From the NCBI GenBank assembly GCA_016292295.1, contig JADNEJ010000311.1, forward strand, positions 1-7,105: a stretch of 7,105 bases of DNA, read 5' to 3'. The DNA comes from Candidatus Thiodictyon intracellulare. Lineage in GTDB: Bacteria; Pseudomonadota; Gammaproteobacteria; Chromatiales; Chromatiaceae. A model generated the notes under the pieces. The model saw only the letters and a program-made list of their open reading frames with translations. It had not been told where the DNA came from and did no database searches. The position numbers were made by a program, and so were the translations under genes. Within the stretch, counting starts at the first letter, position 1. Each line of letters starts with the position of its first letter. Below are positions 1 through 5,428 of the stretch, in pieces.

Positions 1-249
1 GAGTTGCCGAGTCACCTTGCCGGTCGCGACGTTGAACCCGGCAATCAGGGTATGGATGCCGTTGCGCTGATACGCGAACTCGCGGCGCTCGACCCGTCCC
101 AAGGTCATTGGCTGCGTCGGCGCTATACGCTCAAGTGCCTGTATTCCCATTATTTCGTCAACCGAGATCGTCTGAATTCTCGTTGCCGCCCGCTCCGGGG
201 CCAGACGGTATTACGACATACTCTCAGAAATGAAATTAGGATTTCTATC
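1..249 (-). pseudogene. IS630-family transposase fragment (5' part, broken, runs off left edge)
   Basis: Read on the minus strand, positions 210 down to 1 give one open frame beginning YRLAPERAAT and containing TISVDE, GIQALER, APTQPM, VERREF, HTLIAGF and VATGKV. This is the characteristic central block of IS630-family DDE transposases; the Asp of VDE (codon 159-157) corresponds to the first catalytic acidic residue. The remaining catalytic residues would lie beyond the left edge. Upstream in the same frame is a TAA (213-211), preceded by codons reading RNPNFISESM (246-217), which resembles the 'DPDF' stretch that normally comes before a VCxxY motif. That VC motif is missing, so a few codons seem lost or changed at the stop. 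The N-terminal helix-turn-helix half is absent, so the copy is a 5'-truncated, inactive remnant. It lies antisense to hisI, 50 bases from its start. The family call is strong; the exact right boundary is uncertain. Confidence 0.85.
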
Positions 250-263
250 GTGTGGTACTAGTC

Positions 264-280
264 ACTGACCACTGACCACT
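264..280. repeat. Tandem heptamer ACTGACC x2 plus ACT
   Basis: Two perfect copies of ACTGACC (264-270, 271-277) are followed by a partial third (ACT, 278-280). They sit between the end of the IS630 remnant and the hisI ribosome-binding site. This could be a small replication-slippage product or a scar at the junction of inserted and native DNA. No function can be assigned. Confidence 0.6.
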
Positions 281-298
281 CCCCGAGGACCAAGACCC

Positions 299-694
299 AT
301 GAGCGACACCTGGCTCGACACCATCAAGTGGGACGCGGACGGCCTGGTGCCAGCCATCGCCCAAGAGACCGGCTCCGGTACCATCCTTATGATAGCCTGG
401 ATGAACCGCGAGGCGCTCGCCCTGACCCGGGAGACCGGCCACGCCGTCTACTGGTCGCGCTTGCGCCGCAAGCTCTGGCACAAGGGTGAGGAGTCCGGCC
501 ACCAGCAGGTGGTGCGGGCCCTGCGCATCGACTGCGACGCCGACGTAGTGCTTATGGAGGTGGAGCAGAAGGGCGGCATCGCCTGCCACACGGGCCGTCA
601 CCACTGCTTTTTTCGCGAACTGGACGGCGCGGGCCACTGGGCCGAGATCGCCCCGGTGCTCAAAGACCCGGACGCTATCTACCACAAGGCGTGA
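299..694 (+). CDS. hisI: Phosphoribosyl-AMP cyclohydrolase
   Basis: This cytoplasmic enzyme is the third step of histidine biosynthesis, opening the adenine ring of phosphoribosyl-AMP by hydrolysis to give ProFAR. The 131-residue protein is the usual length for the monofunctional form. Family signatures are clear: GLVPAIAQ (15-22), an AWMN block (33-36), [16 protein letters not shown] (53-68) and the metal-binding motif DCDAD (78-82). The zinc-ligand region [11 protein letters not shown] (95-105) follows, with Cys96 and Cys103. All expected metal ligands are present. The ATG is preceded by GAGG (285-288) at suitable spacing. In many proteobacteria this gene follows hisF and is followed directly by hisE. 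Here the upstream neighbour is a transposase remnant and hisE is about 850 bases away behind a pseudogene, so the gene probably needs its own promoter. I could not identify one with confidence. Confidence 0.97.
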   Translation: MSDTWLDTIKWDADGLVPAIAQETGSGTILMIAWMNREALALTRETGHAVYWSRLRRKLWHKGEESGHQQVVRALRIDCDADVVLMEVEQKGGIACHTGRHHCFFRELDGAGHWAEIAPVLKDPDAIYHKA

Positions 695-713
695 GCCCGT
701 GCGGCCGGGCTTT
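694..713 (+). terminator. Terminator-like hairpin at the end of hisI
   Basis: AGCCCG (694-699) pairs with CGGGCT (706-711) around a six-base loop, followed by a short T run (711-713). The first base of the stem is the last base of the hisI stop codon. The stem is GC-rich but the T tract is short, so termination may be weak or partial. Confidence 0.45.
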
Positions 714-760
714 CATCATGATCCAGGCTATCCCGCGCGCCGCGAGGTTACTGGCCGTAG

Positions 761-777
761 GGTCCGCTATGCGGACC
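761..777. repeat. Perfect 7-bp inverted repeat (REP-like hairpin)
   Basis: GGTCCGC (761-767) and GCGGACC (771-777) form a perfect stem with a three-base loop TAT. A second palindromic patch, GCCGGCCGG, follows at about 784-792. There is no T tract, so it is not a standard terminator. Compact GC hairpins in intergenic DNA are typical of REP-like repeats, but only one copy is visible here, so repeat-family membership is inferred. Confidence 0.5.
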
Positions 778-864
778 GTCCCCGCCGGCCGGAACGATGA
801 TCAAGGGTCGGGTCGGTTTTTGGCTATTATCAGGATCACTACCCCAAGCGCGTGACCGACACTG

Positions 865-1434
865 ATGAGTGCCACTGCTCAATCGCTAGCCCGCATTTAC
901 CGCCTCAGCGTGGCCGACTACCATCGCATGAGCGAGACCGGTATCCTCGGGCCTGAGTTACGTAACGAGTTGATCGATAAATAGATTATCGAGATGCCGC
1001 CGATCGGCCACCACCATGCCGGGGCCGTCAATTTGCTTGCCGACCTGCTGCGTGATCAAGTGTGAGGCAGCGCCCTGGTGGCGGTCCAGAATCCGGTATG
1101 CCTGGATGGCCGCTTGGAACCGCTGCCCGACATCGCCCTGCTGCGCCCCCGCTCGGACTACTACCGTAACGGTCATCTCGGCCCAGACGATGTGTTGCTG
1201 CTGATCGAGGTCGCCGACAGCAGCCTGCGCTACGACCGAGAGGTGAAGATCCCGCGCTACGCCCGCGCCGGTGTCCCTGAGGTCTGGCTGGTCGATCTGG
1301 CGAGGAGCTAACTGCGCATCTACCGCCGGCCGGGTGCGAGCGGTTATGCGCAGGTCAGCAAAGCCGTCGATCTCGCGGCCGTGCCGCTGTCCCTCGCTGG
1401 TCCGGCGGTCTTCGACCTCTCCGCTCTTTTCTGA
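865..1434 (+). pseudogene. Uma2-family (DUF820) endonuclease-like gene with three in-frame stops
   Basis: A single frame from ATG 865 to TGA 1432-1434 spans 189 codons, the normal size of a Uma2-family protein. It keeps the family pattern end to end: SVADYHRM near codons 16-22, an ELID turn (35-38), EMPPIGHHHAGAV (43-55), QNPVCLDGRLEPLPDIALL (75-93), LLLIEVADSSLRYDREVK (111-128), YARAGVPEVWLVDL (132-145) and LRIYRRPG (150-157). The putative PD-(D/E)xK residues Asp89, Glu115 and Lys128 are intact. Three stops interrupt it: TAG at 982-984 (codon 40), TGA at 1063-1065 (codon 67) and TAA at 1309-1311 (codon 149). No frameshift is present. No clear Shine-Dalgarno sequence precedes 865. The family is a predicted nuclease fold, common in cyanobacteria and other accessory-rich genomes, with poorly known biology. 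The gene separates hisI from hisE. It is most likely a recently inactivated accessory gene. Confidence 0.9.
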
Positions 1435-1542
1435 AGCCTTAGCCAAATCTAACACGGGGCGCAACCGCGGTGCGGGGTTCAGCCTGCCCGCCCGTCAGAG
1501 TAGACTAGCTGCCCTTCTCGCTCCCCACTTGTCACCGCAAAC

Positions 1543-1881
1543 ATGACCGATATCCTCGAACGCTTAGCCGACGTCCTGGAAACCCGCAAGCAGGCGGACC
1601 CGGACTCTTCCTATGTGGCCCGCCTCTACGCCAAGGGGCTGGACGCGATCCTGAAAAAAATCGGGGAGGAGGCTACCGAGACGGTCATAGTGGCTAAGGA
1701 TGGGGAGGCGGACAAGATCGTCTACGAAGTGGCGGACCTATGGTTCCACAGCCTAGTGCTGCTGTCCCACCAGGGCCTGCGGCCGGAGCGGGTGCTGGCG
1801 GAGCTAGACCGGCGCTTCGGCCTGTCGGGCATCGCCGAGAAGGCGGCGCGCGGCGACCAGGAGGCCGTGAAGGAATCGTAA
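1543..1881 (+). CDS. hisE: Phosphoribosyl-ATP pyrophosphatase
   Basis: This enzyme catalyses the second step of histidine biosynthesis, hydrolysing phosphoribosyl-ATP to phosphoribosyl-AMP and pyrophosphate in the cytoplasm. Its product is the substrate of HisI, encoded upstream. The 112-residue protein has the standard length and the all-alpha MazG-like fold signatures: [20 protein letters not shown] (22-41), GEEATE (41-46) with the metal-binding glutamates, [19 protein letters not shown] (51-69), then LVLL and the usual [10 protein letters not shown] (84-93). The start is ATG 1543, and no strong Shine-Dalgarno sequence is visible. A gap of 258 bases containing a good -10 element separates it from tatA. 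It is intact despite the decayed gene just upstream. Confidence 0.96.
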   Translation: MTDILERLADVLETRKQADPDSSYVARLYAKGLDAILKKIGEEATETVIVAKDGEADKIVYEVADLWFHSLVLLSHQGLRPERVLAELDRRFGLSGIAEKAARGDQEAVKES

Positions 1882-2044
1882 CTTGCAATCCACAAACGGT
1901 GTGCAGATCTCCGCCGCCCTGCAATGATAGCGTTATAAAATAATTCGATAGGTGCGGCCACCGGGCCGGGTCAGCCGGCGATCACCGCTCCCACAAGGGT
2001 TTGCGAGGGTCCGCATTGCGTACCTGCACCGGGGTGATTTGGAG

Positions 2045-2050
2045 TATAAT
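2045..2050 (+). promoter_or_regulatory. Probable sigma70 -10 element (TATAAT) for tatABC
   Basis: A perfect TATAAT lies 89 bases upstream of the tatA start, in otherwise GC-rich DNA. The -35 region is poor: TTGCGT at 2016-2021 is too far (23-base spacer), and the bases at the ideal distance do not match. If used, it would start a leader of roughly 80 bases carrying the GC hairpin at 2070-2085 and would make tatABC independent of the his genes. Confidence 0.5.
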
Positions 2051-2069
2051 TGAGAGTCTGCGGCGCCGC

Positions 2070-2085
2070 GGGCCGCGCACGGCCC
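2070..2085 (+). other. GC-rich hairpin in the predicted tatA leader
   Basis: GGGCCG (2070-2075) pairs with CGGCCC (2080-2085) around the loop CGCA. It is preceded by the palindrome GCGGCGCCGC. It lies between the predicted -10 element and the tatA ribosome-binding site. It has no T tract, so it may be a leader structure affecting transcript stability, or just GC-rich chance. Confidence 0.4.
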
Positions 2086-2129
2086 GTCGGCCAAATCAAC
2101 TTGAATTCAGACCGCTTGCGAGCGGTGGC

Positions 2130-2133
2130 GGAG
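2130..2133 (+). promoter_or_regulatory. Shine-Dalgarno sequence (GGAG) fixing the tatA start
   Basis: GGAG lies six bases before ATG 2140. It supports this start over the longer in-frame reading from TTG 2050, whose first 30 codons would put a non-conserved polar extension in front of the TatA transmembrane helix. Confidence 0.75.
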
Positions 2134-2139
2134 AAGACC

Positions 2140-2430
2140 ATGGGTCTTGGTGGTTTGCATGTCTGGCACATGTTGATCCTTTTGGTGGTCGTGCTGCTTG
2201 TGTTCGGCACCAAGAAGCTGAAGAACATCGGCCAGGACTTAGGCGATGCGGTCAACGGCTTTCGCAGTGCCATGGCGTCCGGTGAGAAGGACGAGGAGCC
2301 GGCGAAGCCCAAGCAGATCGAGGAGTCCGCGCCACGGCGCGTGGCCGAGCCGGCGCCATCGGCCGCCAGGTCCAAGGTCGGGGCGGCTCCCGGGGCCGGT
2401 GACCCGCGCTTTGATTGGCCGAATTCCTGA
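2140..2430 (+). CDS. tatA: Sec-independent protein translocase subunit TatA
   Basis: TatA is the pore-forming or membrane-weakening subunit of the twin-arginine translocase, which moves folded proteins across the cytoplasmic membrane. The 96-residue protein begins [10 protein letters not shown], followed by a single membrane helix (about 9-22). The conserved hinge and amphipathic helix [20 protein letters not shown] (22-41) follows, then a charged, Pro/Ala-rich tail. FGTKKL and the dense FR.AM end of the amphipathic helix identify TatA rather than TatB. The start at 2140 fits the family N-terminus and the GGAG site. It is the first gene of tatABC, with tatB starting 47 bases after its stop. 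The longer frame extending upstream is not supported by homology. Confidence 0.96.
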   Translation: MGLGGLHVWHMLILLVVVLLVFGTKKLKNIGQDLGDAVNGFRSAMASGEKDEEPAKPKQIEESAPRRVAEPAPSAARSKVGAAPGAGDPRFDWPNS

Positions 2431-2477
2431 TCTCGTTCTGATCCGTACTGCGATCAGGCGTCCATAGGGTCCCCGCG

Positions 2478-2831
2478 ATGTTCGATATCGGTTTCTGGGA
2501 ACTGGTGGTGGTCGGAGTGGTTACCCTGGTGGTGATCGGCCCCAAGGACCTGCCCAGGGTGGCGCGTCTCGCCGGGCTCTGGCTGGGGCGGGCACGCCGT
2601 ACCCTGACCTCGGTCAAGGACGAGATCGACCGCGAGCTCAAGGCGCAGGAACTTCAGGAAATCATGAAAAAGCAGGCGCAAGGCAACCCGCTGCGGCATA
2701 CCCTAGAGGAACCCCTGGTACCGCCGCAGCCCGTGCTGGGGGCGCCGGCCGAAGCATTGCACCCCGCTGCAGCCGCGGACCAAGGGCGACGCACGGCCGC
2801 GCCGGTCGGCTCAAGCGCCAAGAAATCATAA
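2478..2831 (+). CDS. tatB: Sec-independent protein translocase subunit TatB
   Basis: TatB works with TatC as the receptor for twin-arginine signal peptides in the inner membrane. The 117-residue protein opens with MFDIGFWELV, the family hallmark, then a membrane helix (about 5-20) and the Gly-Pro hinge at 21-22. The amphipathic segment KDLPRVARLAGLWLGRARR (23-41) follows. A long helical charged stretch (47-66) and a Pro/Ala-rich tail complete it. The sequence upstream of ATG 2478 has only a weak ribosome-binding site, so translation may depend partly on tatA. It lies between tatA and tatC, with 109 bases before tatC. Length is slightly shorter than the E. coli protein but normal for the family. 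Confidence 0.95.
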   Translation: MFDIGFWELVVVGVVTLVVIGPKDLPRVARLAGLWLGRARRTLTSVKDEIDRELKAQELQEIMKKQAQGNPLRHTLEEPLVPPQPVLGAPAEALHPAAAADQGRRTAAPVGSSAKKS

Positions 2832-2940
2832 CCTGGCCCCCGAAGGCGCCTGACCCGCGAACCCACTCGTTTGCGGTCGGCGCGTTTTTCGCGGACTGAT
2901 TCCGGCCCCCGCAGACGCGCGGATTGCCCCGAGAACGCCC

Positions 2941-4113
2941 ATGGCCTCGTCTATCGAACCCGATGACCCGGGCGCCGAACAACCCTTGATCTCACACCTG
3001 GTCGAACTGCGCGATCGCCTGATCTGGATGCTGGTCGGGATCGGCGTAGCCTTGGTGGTGACCTTCCCCTTCGCCAACAGCCTCTATACCTACGTCGCCA
3101 CGCCGCTGATCACGAAGCTACCGCAGGGCAGCCACATGATCGCCACCCAGGTGATCTCGCCCTTCCTCGCGCCTTTCAAGCTGGCGCTGGTAGCGGCCGT
3201 GTTCCTGGCCATGCCCTGGCTGCTCTATCAGCTCTGGGCCTTCGTCGCCCCCGGGCTCTACCGCCACGAGAAGCGCCTGGCGATTCCGCTCCTGGCCTCC
3301 AGCGTCGTGCTCTTCTACGTGGGCATGCTGTTTGCGTACTATCTGGTGTTTCCGCTGATCTTCGGCTTCATGGCCGCGACGACGCCGGAGGGCGTCTCGA
3401 TGATGACGGACATCACAGCCTACCTGGATTTCGTGCTCGCCCTGTTTTTTGCTTTCGGCGTGGCCTTCGAGGTCCCGGTCGCGACCATCCTCCTGGTTGC
3501 CATCGGGGTCACGACACCCGATGCTCTGGCCGCCAAGCGGCCCTACATCATCGTCGGGGCCTTCGTGGTCGGCATGGTCCTGACGCCACCCGATGTCTTC
3601 TCCCAGACCATGCTCGCGATTCCGATGTGGCTGTTGTTCGAGCTCGGGGTCTTCTTCTCTCGCATCCTGGTCCGTGACCGGGCCGCCCGCGAGGCGGCCG
3701 AGGCGGCCGAGGCGGCCCAGGGTGCCGGCCCGCTTCCGCTCCCCGCACCGCCGTCCGGGCATCCAGGCGGCGGTGATCGGCCACCCGCCCCGCCCGGGAT
3801 GGGGGGCAGCGCTCTGGGGCGCGAACTGGAGCCCGATGATCTCGCCCCTCCCCGGGGCTGGCGTCCGCTGACCGACGAGGAGATGGAGTCCGAGTTGGAT
3901 CGGGTCGATGCGGAGCACGCGGCGAACCGGCCGGCGACGGTGCCGACGGCTCCGCTTGACCCGATCGAGGAGAAGATCCGACGGGGCAACCGGCTGCGTG
4001 AACTGCAGAACCCCTTTGCCGCCCGCCAGGTGCTCTACGAGGTGCTGGAGGAGGGCGACGCGTCGCAGCGGCGTACAGCCCGCAACATTCTCAACTCGCT
4101 CGACGGGCCCTGA
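2941..4113 (+). CDS. tatC: Twin-arginine translocase subunit TatC with long C-terminal tail
   Basis: TatC is the six-helix membrane core that recognises the twin-arginine signal peptide. Residues 1-247 closely follow E. coli Tat[10 protein letters not shown] (19-27), TKLPQG (58-63), [15 protein letters not shown] (96-110), [11 protein letters not shown] (170-180), LTPPDVFSQ (214-222) and [10 protein letters not shown] (232-241). Counterparts of the functionally important E. coli residues Glu15, Phe94, Glu103 and Glu170 are present as Glu22, Phe101, Glu110 and Glu177. The protein is 390 residues, about 130 longer than E. coli TatC. The extra part starts with an EAA repeat (251-259), then a Gly/Pro-rich linker (about 261-306). 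An acidic helix containing [15 protein letters not shown] (311-325) follows, and last a helical segment (341-387) with [16 protein letters not shown]. The last segment resembles the FimV C-terminal domain. The tail should be cytoplasmic, since the TatC C-terminus is. Confidence 0.97.
   Translation: MASSIEPDDPGAEQPLISHLVELRDRLIWMLVGIGVALVVTFPFANSLYTYVATPLITKLPQGSHMIATQVISPFLAPFKLALVAAVFLAMPWLLYQLWAFVAPGLYRHEKRLAIPLLASSVVLFYVGMLFAYYLVFPLIFGFMAATTPEGVSMMTDITAYLDFVLALFFAFGVAFEVPVATILLVAIGVTTPDALAAKRPYIIVGAFVVGMVLTPPDVFSQTMLAIPMWLLFELGVFFSRILVRDRAAREAAEAAEAAQGAGPLPLPAPPSGHPGGGDRPPAPPGMGGSALGRELEPDDLAPPRGWRPLTDEEMESELDRVDAEHAANRPATVPTAPLDPIEEKIRRGNRLRELQNPFAARQVLYEVLEEGDASQRRTARNILNSLDGP
3691..3717 (+). 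repeat. Three tandem copies of GAGGCGGCC within tatC
   Basis: Three exact nine-base units (3691-3699, 3700-3708, 3709-3717) encode EAAEAAEAA directly after the last TatC membrane helix. The multiple-of-three unit keeps the frame, so copy number could change by slippage without destroying the gene. It marks the border between the conserved TatC core and the variable tail. Confidence 0.8.
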
Positions 4114-4191
4114 GCCTGGAGCGGGCAAGCAGTCTGTGTAGGATCCGTCAGAGTTGGGCGACGCCCGAGCGCGCGGGTGCGAACGAAATCT

Positions 4192-4231
4192 GAAAGTATT
4201 GCTTTTCTCAATTGATATTATGGTCTAGTAT
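4192..4231 (+). promoter_or_regulatory. AT-rich promoter/operator-like region upstream of the LysR-type gene
   Basis: An AT-rich island interrupts GC-rich DNA about 35-75 bases upstream of the regulator's start. It contains a -35-like TTGCTT (4199-4204), the palindrome TCAATTGA (4208-4215), TATTAT (4216-4221) and TAGTAT (4226-4231). No -35/-10 pair has ideal spacing. LysR-type proteins often bind AT-rich interrupted palindromes upstream of their own gene, so autoregulation here is plausible but inferred. Confidence 0.4.
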
Positions 4232-4266
4232 CCGATCTTTTCCTCCGGACCGAGCAGAACCTAACC

Positions 4267-5247
4267 ATGGCCTCTGGATCCCAGATCCACTACAAACAGA
4301 ATCGATTAAAGCAATTGCGAGCCTTTTGCCATGCGGCCCGCACCGGCAGCGTCAGTGCTGCCGCCGACAAGATTTTCCTTAGCCAGCCGACCGTCTCACT
4401 CCAGATCCAGGCCCTGGAGCGTGAGTTCGACACGGTCCTCTTTGAGCGGCGTGGCCCCAAGATCCGTCTGACGCCCGAGGGTCAGCTCCTGTTCGAGATG
4501 GCCGCGCCCCTGGTGGAGGGCATGGATCGGCTCCACGACGCCTTTGCCGTCCAGTGCGGGCGGGTCGATCAGGGGGCGCTCAACATCGCCGCCGGTGAGT
4601 CGACGATCCTCTACATCCTGCCTGAGCCGGTGCGCAGCTTTGTCCAGCAGTATCCCGGCATCGAGCTGAAGCTGCACAACGTGACCGGGCGCGACGGGCT
4701 CGCCATGTTGCGCGCGGACGAGGCGGACCTGGCGGTGGGTTCCTTGCTGGAGGTCCCGGATGACATCAATTACCGCCCCTTCGTCACCTACCGTCCGACC
4801 CTGATCACCCCGAAGGATCACCCCCTGGCCGGGCGGGAGTCCGTCACCCTGGCGGAGATCGCGCCCTTCGAGATGATCCTGCCGCCGCGGCACCTGAGCA
4901 CCTGGCGGATGGTCGATCTGGTGTTCAAACAGCACAATCTGGCCTACCGGGTGACCTTGGAGGCGGGCGGCTGGGAGGTCATCAAGAAGTATGTGGAGTT
5001 GGGGCTCGGCATCTCCATCGTCACAGACGTGTGCCTGACCGGCGGGGAGAATCTGGCCCGGGTGCCGTTGGATCAGTATTTCCCCAAGCGCAGCTACGGC
5101 ATCGTGCAGCGCCGCGGCAAGTTCCTCTCACCCCAGACCAAGTGCTTCGTAAAGATCCTGGACCGCGCCTTTGCAGACCGGGTCGTGGAGGCGATGCCGG
5201 AGCAGGTGGGCGAAGAGCCGCATTGGGACGATGCGATGCTGGGGTGA
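4267..5247 (+). CDS. LysR-family transcriptional regulator, CysB-like
   Basis: This 326-residue protein has a LysR-type N-terminal winged helix-turn-helix (about 14-73) with LKQLRAF (14-20), SVSAAADKIFLSQPTVSLQI (28-47), ALEREF and LFERRGPKIRLTPEG (58-72). A substrate-binding domain follows (about 103-305). DADLAVGSLLE-like spacing, TPKDHPLAG (181-189), and WEVIKKYVELGLGISIV (236-252) match the CysB/Cbl type rather than typical CbbR or OxyR. CysB proteins activate sulfur-assimilation genes and sense N-acetylserine or sulfate-like ligands. Compared with E. coli CysB, the ligand-loop threonines (TTHT) align here with GES-T (110-113), so ligand preference may differ. It follows tatC by 153 bases in the same direction, with its own AT-rich upstream region, so it is likely a separate transcription unit. 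The exact target genes are unknown. No strong Shine-Dalgarno sequence precedes ATG 4267. Confidence 0.9.
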   Translation: MASGSQIHYKQNRLKQLRAFCHAARTGSVSAAADKIFLSQPTVSLQIQALEREFDTVLFERRGPKIRLTPEGQLLFEMAAPLVEGMDRLHDAFAVQCGRVDQGALNIAAGESTILYILPEPVRSFVQQYPGIELKLHNVTGRDGLAMLRADEADLAVGSLLEVPDDINYRPFVTYRPTLITPKDHPLAGRESVTLAEIAPFEMILPPRHLSTWRMVDLVFKQHNLAYRVTLEAGGWEVIKKYVELGLGISIVTDVCLTGGENLARVPLDQYFPKRSYGIVQRRGKFLSPQTKCFVKILDRAFADRVVEAMPEQVGEEPHWDDAMLG

Positions 5248-5269
5248 TTCCAAGTCCGGCAATTGCTCA

Positions 5270-5284
5270 CGCCAAGTCGCCAAG
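5270..5284 (+). repeat. Short direct repeat CGCCAAG x2
   Basis: CGCCAAG occurs at 5270-5276 and 5278-5284, separated by one base, in the 181-base gap between the regulator and the convergent antiporter. The rest of that gap contains the palindrome CGATATCG (5342-5349) and no gene I can support. Confidence 0.4.
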
Positions 5285-5399
5285 AAAGACAACAAGACAG
5301 CAGCAGTAGCCCGCTCACCGCCCGGCTGATTCACCCAACGCCGATATCGCCTTGAAAAACTTTGACGAGCTTGGCACCTTGGGGTGAGATCTGTTCTTT

Positions 5400-5412
5400 C
5401 TCGGGCGCCGAG
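5400..5412. other. Small hairpin between the convergent genes
   Basis: CTCGG (5400-5404) and CCGAG (5408-5412) form a five-base stem with the loop GCG. It lies 17 bases beyond the antiporter stop codon. Neither strand shows a proper T tract after the stem, so it could be a weak transcription stop or RNA 3' end protection, at low confidence. Confidence 0.3.
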
Positions 5413-5428
5413 CGCGCCTGCTGAGGGA

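Noticed and set aside
4..261. An 85-codon plus-strand open frame at the left edge
   Set aside because: It is the antisense shadow of the minus-strand IS630 transposase frame, which has clear family motifs; the plus-strand product resembles nothing.
865..1434. The Uma2 gene as a functional gene using stop-codon read-through
   Set aside because: Three stops of three different kinds would each need suppression, and no recoding signal such as a selenocysteine element is apparent; a pseudogene is simpler.
958..1464. A 168-codon minus-strand frame over the Uma2 region, which would be an intact gene
   Set aside because: The plus-strand frame matches Uma2 motifs throughout, while the minus-strand product has no recognisable features; the open frame is a GC-bias shadow.
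2050..2139. A 30-codon N-terminal extension of TatA from TTG 2050
   Set aside because: It overlaps the predicted -10 element, lacks a ribosome-binding site, and would precede the conserved TatA N-terminus that fits ATG 2140 with its GGAG site.
3118..4128. A 336-codon minus-strand open frame covering most of tatC
   Set aside because: Its product is rich in Arg, His, Gly and Gln, as expected for the antisense of a GC-rich membrane-protein gene, and tatC on the plus strand is certain.
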